NCBI RefSeq assembly: GCF_001747085.1 | Contig: NZ_MDJD01000028.1 | Span: 124,001-188,000, forward strand | Source of the DNA: Flavivirga aquatica | GTDB lineage: Bacteria; Bacteroidota; Bacteroidia; Flavobacteriales; Flavobacteriaceae | DNA: 64,000 nucleotides | Direction of reading: 5' to 3' | Part shown: in pieces, positions 18,966-29,100 of the stretch | Layout of the letters: every line of letters begins with the position of its first letter | How positions within the stretch are numbered: position 1 is the first letter of the stretch | Notes under the pieces: model-generated | Seen by the model: only the letters and a program-made list of their open reading frames with translations | The model's database searches: none | What the model was told of the DNA's origin: nothing | Made by a program: the position numbers and the translations under genes

Positions 18966-20141
18966 ATGAAAACCATAAAACCGTTATCTTTTGTTTTAGG
19001 AATTGTTTTTTTATCAGCTTGTGCTCAAAAAAAATCGGAACAAGTAATTCTTATAAAAAACTCGCTTAATATTGAAAGATCTTTTGAGACTATCGAGTTT
19101 ACTAAATCTTTTTTAAACGTAGAAGATTTGGTAAACATTGGAATTCGAGATATAGAAACAAAAGAATTACAAGTTACTCAAGTTGTAGATAATGATGGAG
19201 ATGGTGTTTTTGACGAATTGTTGTTCCAACCGAAAGTAGAAGCAAATTCAGAAAAAAAATATGCTATCGTTAAAATCTCAGATAAAGAAAAGCTAAAAGT
19301 TAAAAATTATTGTTATTCACGTTTTGTCCCAGAACGTACAGATGATTATGCTTGGGAAAATAATAGAGTGGCTTTTAGAGTATTTGGGCCAACGGCTCAA
19401 AAAATGAAAGAAAATGGAGTTAAAGGCGGAACGCTTTCAAGTGGTGTAGATGCTTGGTTGAAACGTGTTGAGTACCCAATTATAAATAAATGGTATAAAG
19501 AAAATGATGAAAACATAGGAAGCTACCACAAAGATCATGGAGAAGGTTTAGATAATTTTCATGTAGGCATTAGTAGAGGTGTTGGTGGTATAGCTGTAAA
19601 ACAAGATAGTGTTTATCATTATTCTAAAAATTATACAAAATGGCGCACTATAACAACAGGACCAATACGTACTAGTTTTTATTTAGAATACGAAAATTGG
19701 GATGCAGGTAGTAATCAAATTACAGAGAGTAAGATTATTAGTTTAGATAAGGGAAGTAATTTATCTAAATTTGAAATTAAAATTGAAGGAACTCAAACAG
19801 TATCTGTTGGATTAACATTACACGAAAAAGATGGGAATGTTAAGGGGAATATAGATAATTCTTGGGTGAGTTATTGGCAACCACATAAAGGATCTGAATT
19901 AGGAACAGCAATAGTAACTCCAAAAGAATATTTTTTAAGTTACGAAAAATATGAGACAGATGCTGTAGACGAAAGTAACGCTTATGCACATTTAAAAGTG
20001 ATTGATAATACAGTCATTTATTATTCAGGTTTTGGGTGGAAAAAAAGTTATCAGTTTAAAAATAATCAAGAATGGGAAGATTATTTAAATTGTTTTTCTA
20101 GAAAAATAAAAAATCCACTAGTTGTAGAATTAATAGATTAA
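18966..20141 (+). CDS. DUF4861-family lipoprotein
   Basis: The 391-residue product begins with a lipoprotein signal ending at Cys19 (IVFLSAC). The mature part carries the pattern of DUF4861 proteins: DNDGDGVFDELLFQ near 75-90, the RVFGPTAQKMKENG stretch, VDAWLKRVEYPIINKWY, and YHKDHGEGLDNFHVGISRGVGG. I know this family as a companion of uronic-acid and pectin-type loci without a settled activity. Position as third gene of the kduI-kduD operon, 18 bases after kduD, indicates that it acts on the same substrate. Being exported, it probably works on oligosaccharides in the periplasm rather than on the monosaccharide (inference). Confidence 0.8.
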   Translation: MKTIKPLSFVLGIVFLSACAQKKSEQVILIKNSLNIERSFETIEFTKSFLNVEDLVNIGIRDIETKELQVTQVVDNDGDGVFDELLFQPKVEANSEKKYAIVKISDKEKLKVKNYCYSRFVPERTDDYAWENNRVAFRVFGPTAQKMKENGVKGGTLSSGVDAWLKRVEYPIINKWYKENDENIGSYHKDHGEGLDNFHVGISRGVGGIAVKQDSVYHYSKNYTKWRTITTGPIRTSFYLEYENWDAGSNQITESKIISLDKGSNLSKFEIKIEGTQTVSVGLTLHEKDGNVKGNIDNSWVSYWQPHKGSELGTAIVTPKEYFLSYEKYETDAVDESNAYAHLKVIDNTVIYYSGFGWKKSYQFKNNQEWEDYLNCFSRKIKNPLVVELID

Positions 20142-20166
20142 TCGAAATATAAATTATGAAACTTTT

Positions 20167-20203
20167 AAAGCCGTATAAATAAGTTTAATTATATGGCTTT
20201 TTT
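20167..20203. terminator. Bidirectional terminator between convergent genes
   Basis: AAAGCCGTATAA pairs with TTATATGGCTTT (one G-U type mismatch) around a short loop, followed by a T-run on the plus strand. On the minus strand an A-rich start gives a T-run too. It lies between the DUF4861 gene and the convergent methyltransferase and touches the latter's stop. Confidence 0.7.
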
Positions 20204-21383
20204 AATCTAGTTTAGTGTTAATTATAACAATCTTATTATCATTCAAATCCGTAGTAAAAAATAAATACAAATCCCCACCGTTTTTAATATTGAATTTTTT
20301 TCTAATTTGTTGAACCGTTTCAGGGAAATTTCGTGTTGTAATATTCGCTTTATTAATGCCTAATTTTTTTAACTCTTTTTTATTATATGGAAGGCATTTA
20401 TCTATTTTGAATTGTCTTCCAGGAAAGTCAATCAATACATTACTAGTGTATAAGTGAGAATGTTTATGAAGTTTAAATAACTTTAACTGATGAGCTATTT
20501 CATTAAAAGCCCCAGCTTTTAGTACGGCAGCATTAGGTTCATATAAATAATGGAGAGGCATAGCATATTCCGAGATCGTTATTTTTTCTCTTTCTAATGG
20601 AAACTCAAAAAACTCATTATTTTTATTTTTTAAATTAGCAGTTTTAATGATAATATCTCCAGTAAACCCATTTTCTAAAATCCAAAGTAATTCTTTTACT
20701 TCATTATTTACCGCAATAATATGAATGTATTTTACATGCTTTAATTCGTTAATTCCAATAGATAAATCTAGTAGAGGAGAGGTTTTAATCATAATACTTT
20801 TAGTATGATTAAAAAGTAATTCTGAATGTTCAGGAATATTAGGTAAGCAATCTTTTAAAAAGAAAACTTTTCCTTTACTTTCATGCCTCCTTGAGGGATC
20901 AACATAAATCCAATCATAGGTTTTTCCAGAAGTTTTTAAATACTCAATACCATTGCAACTATTGGTTTTTACATTATGAATGTTTAATTGTTTATAATTG
21001 TGATTTACAATATGAGATAGACTTTTATTAATTTCACAATGTTCAACAGTTTTAAATTGTTTTGAAAAATAAAAACAATCTATACCAAATCCACCTGTAA
21101 GATCTATAATGGATTCTCCTTTAATTAACTGCGATTTGTATTTTGCGGTAATTTCAGATGAGGTTTGTTCAATATTTAATTTGTTAGGATAATATACGTT
21201 TTCACAACTAAACCACGTGGGTAATTTTTTTTCACTTCGCTTTTTTGCTTCAATTTGCTCTATGATTTCTTTGGTTTCAGCGTTAGCGAAATTTGTTCCT
21301 TTTAATAGGATAGTATTAATATTAGAATTCAAATTTTTATTTATAAATTCTTGAATATTAGTATTTAAAATAGTCTTGTTCAA
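20202..21383 (-). CDS. Class I SAM-dependent methyltransferase with THUMP-like domain
   Basis: The 393-residue protein carries an AdoMet-binding motif I (SIIDLTGGFGIDCFYFSKQF, about 93-112) and the motif YDWIYVDPSRR near 160, where the DP[SA]RR signature is characteristic of this Bacteroidota family. The C-terminal part (LPYNKKELKKLGINKANITT, RNFPETVQQIRKKFNI) fits the THUMP-like domain. Nucleic-acid methylation is likely, RNA most of all, but the target is unknown. Its start lies 8 bp after the end of the AI-2E-type transporter gene, so the two are probably co-transcribed. Confidence 0.82.
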   Translation of the reverse strand: MNKTILNTNIQEFINKNLNSNINTILLKGTNFANAETKEIIEQIEAKKRSEKKLPTWFSCENVYYPNKLNIEQTSSEITAKYKSQLIKGESIIDLTGGFGIDCFYFSKQFKTVEHCEINKSLSHIVNHNYKQLNIHNVKTNSCNGIEYLKTSGKTYDWIYVDPSRRHESKGKVFFLKDCLPNIPEHSELLFNHTKSIMIKTSPLLDLSIGINELKHVKYIHIIAVNNEVKELLWILENGFTGDIIIKTANLKNKNNEFFEFPLEREKITISEYAMPLHYLYEPNAAVLKAGAFNEIAHQLKLFKLHKHSHLYTSNVLIDFPGRQFKIDKCLPYNKKELKKLGINKANITTRNFPETVQQIRKKFNIKNGGDLYLFFTTDLNDNKIVIINTKLD

Positions 21384-21391
21384 AATGTGAT

Positions 21392-22480
21392 TTATAAATC
21401 TTTAGTTAACTTTTTTACAATTTTGTTTTCAGATAAAAATTCTTTTAAAATGACTTTAATAGCAGTATATGCAGGTACAGCGATAATTAAACCAATAATG
21501 CCAAATAGTATACCTGTAATTAATATAATTAAGAAAATTTCAAGAGGATGAGATTTTACACTTTTTGAAAATATGATGGGTTGACTTCCAAAATTATCAA
21601 CCAATTGACCAACCATAAATACAATAAAGACCCAAAAAGTTTTAGGAAGAATAATATTACTAAAACTTTCTCCAAGATTACTGGTCATGGTAAGCGTAAG
21701 CATTAAAAAAGCACCAACTAATGGGCCAACATAAGGGATTAGGTTTAATAAAGCACACAAAAATGCTATAACAATAGCATTTTCTACACCAATAATTAAA
21801 AGACCAATAGTGTAAATAATAAATAAAATAAGGATTTGAAAAATAAGACCAACAAAATATCTGGATAGTAAATCTTTAATTTTTGTCGAAGAATTTTTCC
21901 ATCGAGATTCATCACTTTCAGGAATAAGAGTTAAGATGCCTCCTTCAAATAACCTACTATCTTTTAAAAAGAAAAAAGAAATAAAAAGGACAGAAAACAA
22001 TCCAATGCTAAAGCTGCCTAATCCACTAATAACTGAGTTTAAGAAGTTAGGTATTAAAGCAAAATCTATTTTTGATAATAAGTTAGAATCTTTTAAGGAT
22101 TGTTCTACATCTATTTGATGCAAATCAAAATAAGTAATAATTTCAGTATATAAATTCTCAATATTACTTTGTAATTCATTAATATTTAAGAGTGATAAGT
22201 TTTGCCCTTGTTTAATAACTAAAGGAATAAACAAGCCTACAAGACCTATAAATATTCCCAAAAGTAGTACCATAGTTACTATAACAGCAATGGTGTTTTT
22301 AAACTTTAAACGGCGTTCTAAAAATAAAACTATAGGCCTTCCAATTAATGAAATAACGGCAGCTATAGCTATATAGCCAATAACAGATTGTATTTGGTAT
22401 AAAAGGTATAATACTAAACCAATACCTAAAATTATGGCTATGGCTTTTAATATTCCGTTAGAGATGGTGTTAGAATTCAT
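21392..22480 (-). CDS. AI-2E family transporter (PerM/YdiK-like membrane protein)
   Basis: The 362-residue protein has about seven or eight hydrophobic segments in the arrangement of the AI-2E exporter family: paired N-terminal helices (AIAIILGIGLVLYLLYQIQS, then YIAIAAVISLIGRPIVLFL), a helix at about 60-85, a soluble region (about 90-145), and C-terminal helices with the family hallmark ALLNLIPYVGPLVGAFL and the later SVKSHPLEIFLIILI...GIIGLIIAVPAYTAIK. Members export diverse substrates or sodium, and only a few transport autoinducer-2, so the substrate is not known. It lies between the TrmH-type and THUMP-like methyltransferase genes. Confidence 0.88.
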   Translation of the reverse strand: MNSNTISNGILKAIAIILGIGLVLYLLYQIQSVIGYIAIAAVISLIGRPIVLFLERRLKFKNTIAVIVTMVLLLGIFIGLVGLFIPLVIKQGQNLSLLNINELQSNIENLYTEIITYFDLHQIDVEQSLKDSNLLSKIDFALIPNFLNSVISGLGSFSIGLFSVLFISFFFLKDSRLFEGGILTLIPESDESRWKNSSTKIKDLLSRYFVGLIFQILILFIIYTIGLLIIGVENAIVIAFLCALLNLIPYVGPLVGAFLMLTLTMTSNLGESFSNIILPKTFWVFIVFMVGQLVDNFGSQPIIFSKSVKSHPLEIFLIILITGILFGIIGLIIAVPAYTAIKVILKEFLSENKIVKKLTKDL

Positions 22481-22514
22481 ATAGTAAATATAATAATCTT
22501 TTAAATTGAAAAAA

Positions 22515-23018
22515 CTAAAGAAGCTGCTTTGTTATTTCGTAAAGGGCAATATTTGTTGCTTGTACAACATTCATACTACTATTTTGCCCAAACATGTCAA
22601 TATGAATAATAGCATCAGAATTATTTAAAAGCGTTTCTGAAACTCCAAAGTTTTCATCACCAATAATTAAAGCAATAGGCTTTTCTTTTAAAAACTTAAA
22701 TGAGTGAATGGGTTTACTCGTCGAAGTTATTTCTAACGAAATAATTTGATAACCATTGTTTTTTAATTGTTCAATAACTTCTGTAGCAGATTCGTTAATT
22801 TTATATTTAACCGTTTTTTCTGTAGCTCTAGACGTTTTTGTCATTTTACGCCCTAGTATAATGCCATCTCCACAAAGTATTAATTCTTCAATGCCAAAAG
22901 CATCAGAAATTCTAAATAAGCTACCTATGTTTGGGGCATTAGTAACATTATCGCAGACTAGTGTAATAGGAAAAGTGTGCTTTTTAAAATTAGTATTGTA
23001 GTGGGTGAGTTGCTTCAA
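22515..23018 (-). CDS. SpoU/TrmH-family RNA 2'-O-methyltransferase
   Basis: The 167-residue protein has all three SpoU motifs: NVTNAPNIGSLFRISDAFGI (24-43), LIIGDENFGVSE (about 117-128) and SMNVVQATNIALYEI (about 148-162). These form the trefoil-knot AdoMet site. It is a short member without an extra RNA-binding domain, like TrmL/TrmH-type enzymes. The exact tRNA or rRNA position cannot be told from sequence alone. It is followed 35 bp later by the AI-2E-type gene on the same strand. Confidence 0.88.
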   Translation of the reverse strand: MKQLTHYNTNFKKHTFPITLVCDNVTNAPNIGSLFRISDAFGIEELILCGDGIILGRKMTKTSRATEKTVKYKINESATEVIEQLKNNGYQIISLEITSTSKPIHSFKFLKEKPIALIIGDENFGVSETLLNNSDAIIHIDMFGQNSSMNVVQATNIALYEITKQLL

Positions 23019-23183
23019 AATTTAATGATATTTATCGCAAAAATAAGATAAATGAGTTGGTGTACGATTTAAGAATGATCTTAAATTACAAATATAAACT
23101 CCATACTCACATGAAAAAAAATATTCAGTAAATAGAACGAATATTTCTTTCATAATTATTTGTGAATTAGTTGCTAAACACCT

Positions 23184-23852
23184 TTAATTATCAAAAACAT
23201 ATTTAATTATATTAGCTCCCATTTTAAGAGCTTTTTCTCTAACATTGGGAGGATCATTATGTATCTCAGGATCTTCCCAACCATCACCTAAATCACTTTC
23301 GTAGGTAAATAGTAAAATTAATCTGTTTTCTTGAAAAACACCAAAAGCTTGTGGTCGTTTACCATTATGTTCATGTATTTTAGGTAAGCCTTTAGGAAAT
23401 TTGTATACATTATTAAAGATCTCATGATTTGTGGGTAATTCCACTAAATCTTTATTTGGAAATACTTTTTTTAGTTCTTTGTTAACATATGGTTGCATAC
23501 CATAATTATCATCTATATGTAAAAAACCGCCAGATATTAAGTAATTACGTAAGTTTTCGGCATCTGTTTCGCTAAAAAATACATTTCCATGTCCAGTCAT
23601 GTGTAACATAGGGAATTGAAAAATATCTGTACTACCAACTTCAACCGTCTGTGGTTTAGGTGTTATTTTGGTATTTATATTTTCATTACAATACTTGATG
23701 AGGTTAGGTAGGGCAGTAGGATTACCATACCAATCGCCACCTCCTTTATATTTAAGTATGGCTAACTCTTGAGCAAAACTGCTGGTTGTTAAAGCTATAC
23801 TAAAAACAAGTAGCGCTGTAAGATTTGTGAATTTGAACGAACTAAATATCAT
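23184..23852 (-). CDS. DUF4159 domain exported protein
   Basis: From ATG 23852 the product has 222 residues with a clean signal peptide (MIFSSF...LTTSSFAQ). The longest frame starts at 23945 but adds another hydrophobic run before it, so the internal start is better. The mature part LKYKGGGDWYGNPTALPNL, MLHMTGHGNVFFSETDAENL and GGFLHIDDNYGMQPYV is typical of DUF4159, which has a glutamine-amidotransferase-like fold and unknown function. It is divergent from the broken DUF1223 gene with only 25 bp between the two starts, so their promoters must overlap each other or lie inside the genes. Confidence 0.8.
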   Translation of the reverse strand: MIFSSFKFTNLTALLVFSIALTTSSFAQELAILKYKGGGDWYGNPTALPNLIKYCNENINTKITPKPQTVEVGSTDIFQFPMLHMTGHGNVFFSETDAENLRNYLISGGFLHIDDNYGMQPYVNKELKKVFPNKDLVELPTNHEIFNNVYKFPKGLPKIHEHNGKRPQAFGVFQENRLILLFTYESDLGDGWEDPEIHNDPPNVREKALKMGANIIKYVFDN

Positions 23853-23877
23853 AATTCCAAAAATAAAAAGAATTACT

Positions 23878-24607
23878 ATGCAAAACATGTTTTTAACTCT
23901 AATTATGGTATTAATAACTATACAACCTATAAAAAAAAGAAGCATTTGAGCCTTTAGTTGTTTTAGAGTTGTTTACTTCTCAAGGGTGTTCGAGTTGTCC
24001 ACCAGCAGATAAACTATTAAATAGTGTAAAGGCAAGTTATAATTCTAAGAATGTTATTGCCTTGTCGTATCATGTAGACTATTGGAATTATATAGGTTGG
24101 AAAGATCCCTTTAGTAAAAAAAGATTTAGTGATAAACAGCGAGCATATGGTAGTAAATTTTATAGTAGTACCATTTATACACCTCAAATTGTAGTTAATG
24201 GTAAAGAACATTTTGTTGGGTCTAAAAAAGAAATATTAAAAGATAAACTAAAAACATATTTAGGAAAACCATCAGGAAATAAGATAGTTATAACTCAGAT
24301 AGAAAAAAATGCAAATCAAGTTAGTTTTAATTATAAAGTAGATGGAACTATTGCTCATAAAATATTGAGAGCTGCTTTAGTTCTTAATGAAAGAACCACA
24401 TCTGTTAGTCGTGGTGAAAATAAAAATAGAGTTTTAAAAAATTCGAATATCGTTGTTGAAGAAGTTTATATAGATTTGAATGATGCTACAGGAAAAGCCA
24501 ATATTACGATACCGCAAATTGTTAAAGAAGCGGACGAATTGGCTTTAGTGACTTTAGTGCAAACAAATAGTTTGGATATTACTGGAGGTTTTCAAACAGG
24601 GTTATAA
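23878..24607 (+). pseudogene. DUF1223 thioredoxin-like protein, interrupted at an A8 tract
   Basis: From 23969 a long frame encodes LFTSQGCSSCPPADKLLNSV, with the CxxC-type pair and the conserved DYWNYIGWKDPFS, YTPQIVVNG and a C-terminal domain of DUF1223 proteins. This frame has no ATG upstream: it is open from a TAA at 23930 and reads EAFEPLVVLELFTSQG. The signal peptide lies in the preceding frame, ATG 23878, MQNMFLTLIMVLITIQPIKK, which stops at 23947. The two frames meet at the eight-A run 23931-23938; one fewer A would join them into a normal exported protein. It could be a real frameshift, an expression switch by slippage, or a sequencing error. A TTG start at 23969 would lack any export signal. 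Confidence 0.7.
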
Positions 24608-25312
24608 CTCATTTACAAATGCTACACTGTGACAAGCCACAATAGCTGCGGTTTCGGTACGTAATCTGGTATTTCCTAGAGTAACAGGTATAAAATTGTT
24701 ATTAATAGCAGTTTCAATTTCTTTGACAGAAAAATCACCTTCTGGACCAATTAAAATAGTAATATCTTTTTTAGGTTTTAGTTGTTGCTTTAATGATTTT
24801 TTATTGGTTTCCTCGCAATGAGCAATAAACAAATCACCTTTAAAATCTTGTTGTTTTATGTAATCTTTAAAAGTAATAGCATTATTAAGATTTGGCATAT
24901 AACAACTTAGAGATTGTTTCATTGCCGACTGTAGAATACGTTCAAAACGTTCTGGTTTAATAATTTTACGTTCACTATGATCGCAGATAATAGGAGTAAT
25001 ACTATCAATGCCTATTTCGGTTACTTTTTCTAAAAACCATTCATATCTATCATTCATTTTTGTAGGAGCAACAACCAAATGTAGATTATAATCATGTTTA
25101 GGTTGAAGTTTTTTAGAAACGATATTGGCAGCACATTTGTTAATATTTGGTATAGTTACTTCAGCAGTAAATAGCCAACCTTTACCATTTGTAATATATA
25201 GGGGGGCTCCAATAGTTTTTCGTAACACTTTTACAATATGTTTACTTTCTTCTTTTTCAAAAGAAAATAATGTAGTGTTTTCGTCTATGTTTGGGTTGTA
25301 AAAAAGTTGCAT
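24602..25312 (-). CDS. rsmE: 16S rRNA (uracil1498-N3)-methyltransferase
   Basis: RsmE methylates N3 of U1498 in the decoding region of 16S rRNA. The 236-residue product has the N-terminal PUA-like part (FSFEKEESKHIVKVLR, about 17-32) and the C-terminal trefoil-knot region with VAPTKMNDRYEWFLEKVTEI, ILIGPEGDFSVKEIETA (about 190-206) and VTLGNTRLRTETAAIVA (about 212-228). These match the family closely and the length is normal. Its 3' end overlaps the convergent DUF1223 gene by six bases. The broken parvulin-like gene lies 11 bp upstream on the same strand and was probably the first gene of the operon. Confidence 0.95.
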   Translation of the reverse strand: MQLFYNPNIDENTTLFSFEKEESKHIVKVLRKTIGAPLYITNGKGWLFTAEVTIPNINKCAANIVSKKLQPKHDYNLHLVVAPTKMNDRYEWFLEKVTEIGIDSITPIICDHSERKIIKPERFERILQSAMKQSLSCYMPNLNNAITFKDYIKQQDFKGDLFIAHCEETNKKSLKQQLKPKKDITILIGPEGDFSVKEIETAINNNFIPVTLGNTRLRTETAAIVACHSVAFVNEL

Positions 25313-25323
25313 TACTTCTTTGG

Positions 25324-25937
25324 TTATAAGATTTTTAAAATTGTAATTTCAGAAATATTTTTTGGCTCATATGTTTTTAGTATGGCATAATACCAGTTTT
25401 GTGAAGCAATGTCAATTGTGAAAATATCATCTACATTATGGTCGCCATTAATAATTTCGTTTTCAAAATCTTCATGTGTTTTACCTTCAGTAAACCAACC
25501 TAAATCACAACCTCTTGTTGCATTATCATACATCGAATAGCGCTTTGCTAGAAAGTTAAAAGGGGTGACATTTTTGTAATCGTTAATTATTTTATGTCTC
25601 AAGGTGTTTAAATGTGTTAAGCTATATTTTGATTTATCTAAATTGGTGTATGAAGCTCTGTAATATGTTGTTTTTATTTTATCTACGACTTATATAGGTT
25701 TTACTAAAGTTGTTTTTTATAGTTTTTACACCTCCTTTTGAAAGTTTAAAAAGATCTTTAGCTAAAACCGTTTTATGTTTTTCTTGGTTAAAGGTAATTA
25801 ATTTATTTTTTTTAGATTTTAAATAGTTTTCTATTTGTTCTGGAGTTTCAATAGTAGCTGTCTTTTTTTCTGTTGATTTCTAGCTAATAAAAAAAAGGAT
25901 ACGCTAATAAATAATAAAGCGAGTAATTTTTTTGCAT
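25324..25937 (-). pseudogene. Parvulin-like peptidyl-prolyl isomerase lipoprotein, multiply frameshifted
   Basis: Four reading segments on the minus strand fit one ancestral protein. ATG 25937 and the next frame (KLLALLFISVSFF) give a signal peptide across an A7 tract. After a T8 tract, a TAG near the expected lipobox precedes STEKKTATIETPEQIENYL and a segment ending YISRR-stop. One base later the last frame reads VVDKIKTTYYRASYTNL and continues to 25324 with NFLAKRYSMYDNATRGCDLGWFTEG and IASQNWYYAILKTY, typical of a parvulin domain. At least three shifts and a stop are needed, so the gene is dead unless the sequence has errors. The open 92-codon piece at 25324-25602 is only the C-terminal part. 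Confidence 0.75.
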
Positions 25938-26124
25938 AAATATGGGCTTAGTTCTGGGGCGCGAATTTAATAGTATTAACGAAAAATATACATAATTGGA
26001 AAATAAAATTTTAAAAGAGTTATGAAGCGAACTTATTGTTAATAAATAGGAGAGGGGTAATAAGAAATAAAAATAAATTTTTGTTGATCGATAATATAAT
26101 ACTGTTACTATAATATAAAAAAAG

Positions 26125-26149
26125 AACCCCCTGATAGTTCAGAGGGTTC
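26125..26149 (-). terminator. Terminator after the first DUF5060 gene
   Basis: On the minus strand GAACCCTCTGA pairs with TCAGGGGGTTC (one G-U) around a four-base loop and is followed by seven T. A related hairpin follows the second copy at 30668-30692, so it was part of the duplicated unit. Confidence 0.8.
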
Positions 26150-26197
26150 GATTTTACTATCTCTATTTACTTTAGAGACCGTTTTGTGAAATTATTA

Positions 26198-29100
26198 TTA
26201 CTTTACAATTTTCTTGATAAATTGTTTTCCATTTACATTAACTTTTAAGATATAAATACCTTTAGCATTTAATGCAGAAGAAGGAATAGTTATAGTCTTT
26301 TCATATGATGTTCCAGATGTAATAGATCTACCATTCATGTCTGAAATAATATAAGAAGCAGATCCTTTTACACCAGATAAATCAACTGTTAAATCCTTAT
26401 CTCCAAGAGGACTTGGATAAGCAATTAAATTAGGTTTATCTACATTAATATCATTACTTAATACTAATTTTGCTGGTGCATTTACGATATCAGCAAACTT
26501 TATTTTTTTATCAATATTTGTTGAATAATTACCACCTATAGGACGTAATGCTGTAACAAATTTGTAATTTGAATCAACAGTTAATCTTTTAGGCGTTTTT
26601 ACATTTACAGTAACAGTTTTATTAGTTCCAGGACCTACCGTAATAGTTTGATCTGCAATGTGATTATCAGTAGGGCTTTTTAAAGCGACGTTAATATCTC
26701 TTTCTACTTTAGCTGAGTACGTTACTTGAATAGGGAAAGTAGTTTCTTTGTTTCCAAACGAAGCAGGGAAATTAGAAAATGCTATTGATTCCGTATTAGG
26801 AATTGGATCTGGATTTGAAACTCCATTACAAGTAAACTCTAATTTAGTCCATCTACCTCTTGAGTATGCCGTAGTATTTCCTTCAGGTATAGTCCCATTA
26901 GTGTGAGAATTAAATTCAACTTGAATAGGATCTCCTTTTTTCACATTTATGCCTGTCCAAGTTTTAGTAGTAGGTGTATAATCAACTGTTGTTGTTGGGT
27001 TTTTATATGTTCCAATTACAGTACCTCCAACTTTAATTCTATAAGTAGATTCTCCGTCTAATTCAGCTAAAGTCGTAATGGTAATATCGTAAGTACCATC
27101 AGCTCCAGCAAAGTTTTGAGCAACGGCAGCAAACTTGTTTTTATGTTGAGCAGCGTTTATAGCCAAGGCATTTTCTGCAACATGTATATATGCTGGAGAG
27201 AACCCAGCTATTCTAGCAGTAGGGAAATCTACAGCGTTTAAAGATAAATCAGAACATGTAGTAGGGTTTGGATCTGGGTCAGGGTTAGCTGGTTCGCAGT
27301 TTCCTTCTTGTTTAGATTCAGGAGTGTTAACATTTTTAGCAGCATCAGATTGGTTTGCTTTGAATAATGTTAATCTATCTACACTGTGACCATTAGATCT
27401 ACCTCCATATTCAATAGTATATTCTCCAGCTGTAGGGAAGTCAACCCATATACTCATACTGTTTATTTTTTTACCACCTTGATGAGTTTCACCAAAACAT
27501 TCGTATACAAAATCAGACTTTTGCACCCAAAGTTTAGTATGTTTAGTTAAGGTATATTCAGTACCACCTTTTTTACCATAAAATCTAGCTCCGTTATCTT
27601 TTATAAGTAACCAACTATCATTTGCAGCATCTCCAGTAGTAGCTTTAGGGTCTCTTACATTTCTCCATATAAATTGATATTCACCAGGGTTATTAATTTT
27701 GATTTTGTAAGCCACTGTGTGAGCAGCTACTTGAGCACCATAATGATCAGGTCCATTGTATCTTAAGTAACCAGTTCCAGTAGGGTTTGTTGTTCCTACT
27801 TTTCCAGTCTCAAGAGTAAACAAGGCCTCGTCATAATTTTGAACATTTTCAGCTTCTATAATAAGTAAACCATTTTTTTCTTCAAAAGGACATCCCGTTT
27901 CAACAACAGGAGCCGCAGTTACAGTAACAACAGCACTACTAGTAAAATCACCATCTTGAGTAGTACCAGTTATAGTTACTTCACCTTTAGCTACAGCAGT
28001 AATAATACCATTAGAATTAACAGTAGCTATACTTGGGTTACTTGAATCCCAAGATACCGTTTTATCCGAAGCATTGTTTGGAGTAATAGATCTTACTAAA
28101 GTAAAAGTTTTACCAGCTTCTATTGTTACTTTAGCAGGAGTTACATTAATACCTGTAACCGCTACATTAGGACCTCCAACTTTAGTAACTAATGCTACCC
28201 AATCAGAATTTGTATTATTAGGAGGATTTCCTATACTTTTGTTTCCACCACCGGTAATAGTTCTAACAGATCCATTTTGTAAACTCCCCCCATTTCTAGG
28301 GTTAAACCATTTAACTTTAAAGTTTCCTGATTGACCAGTAAGGTTTAAGTTTGAAGAACCTCCGTTTTCTAAGTAAATAATATATGTTTTACCTTCTTGA
28401 GCTAAACATCTGTTTTTATTACCACTAGCTAAAGCATCGTTGTTTTGCATTTTCCAATATTCAAGAGCATTACCTTCAAAAAATTGTAATATTGCAATTT
28501 TAGACCAGTCAAATAAAGTAGCAAATCTATTGAAGTTTTCAGTTCTAAAATCTCCATTTTTCCCACCATACCACATAACACCAGCACCACCAGCGATAAG
28601 GCCTTTCCAAAGAATTTTTGTTCTAGCCTCAATTTTTACGTTGTAATTACTAATGGATTCAGAAGTAAACATTCCAGTATCCCCAGGATTTTGTTCATCA
28701 CTAGCAACCACCCAAGGAATATTATTGTTTTTTGATTTGTTAATCCAAGTTTTTATTCCAGATTTCCCATCATATGCATCATCATAATTATTTGATCTAG
28801 AACTTTGAACAGAAGCCCCAGTTAATTTGGCATTGTTATTAATTAGGTAGTTATAGTATTTTTCATGTCTACCTGGATATGTGTGAAGTACTCTGTGATT
28901 TTGCCAAGGGTCTATACTAGCTAACCAATTTATTCTAGGAATTACATTAGCAGGAGCAGCATCGTTATTGTTGTCATCATTTCCATATTCTTCAGAGATA
29001 TTCCACTCAATGGCTAAATGATGTCCATATCTAGCTACCATTTCACGATAGTATACCTTAATTTGATCGAATGATAGTTTTTTATAGTTTTCAGCTTCCG

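Noticed and set aside
23184-23945. Longer start of the DUF4159 gene at 23945
   Set aside because: It adds a second hydrophobic segment before a clean signal peptide and would overlap the start of the divergent DUF1223 gene.
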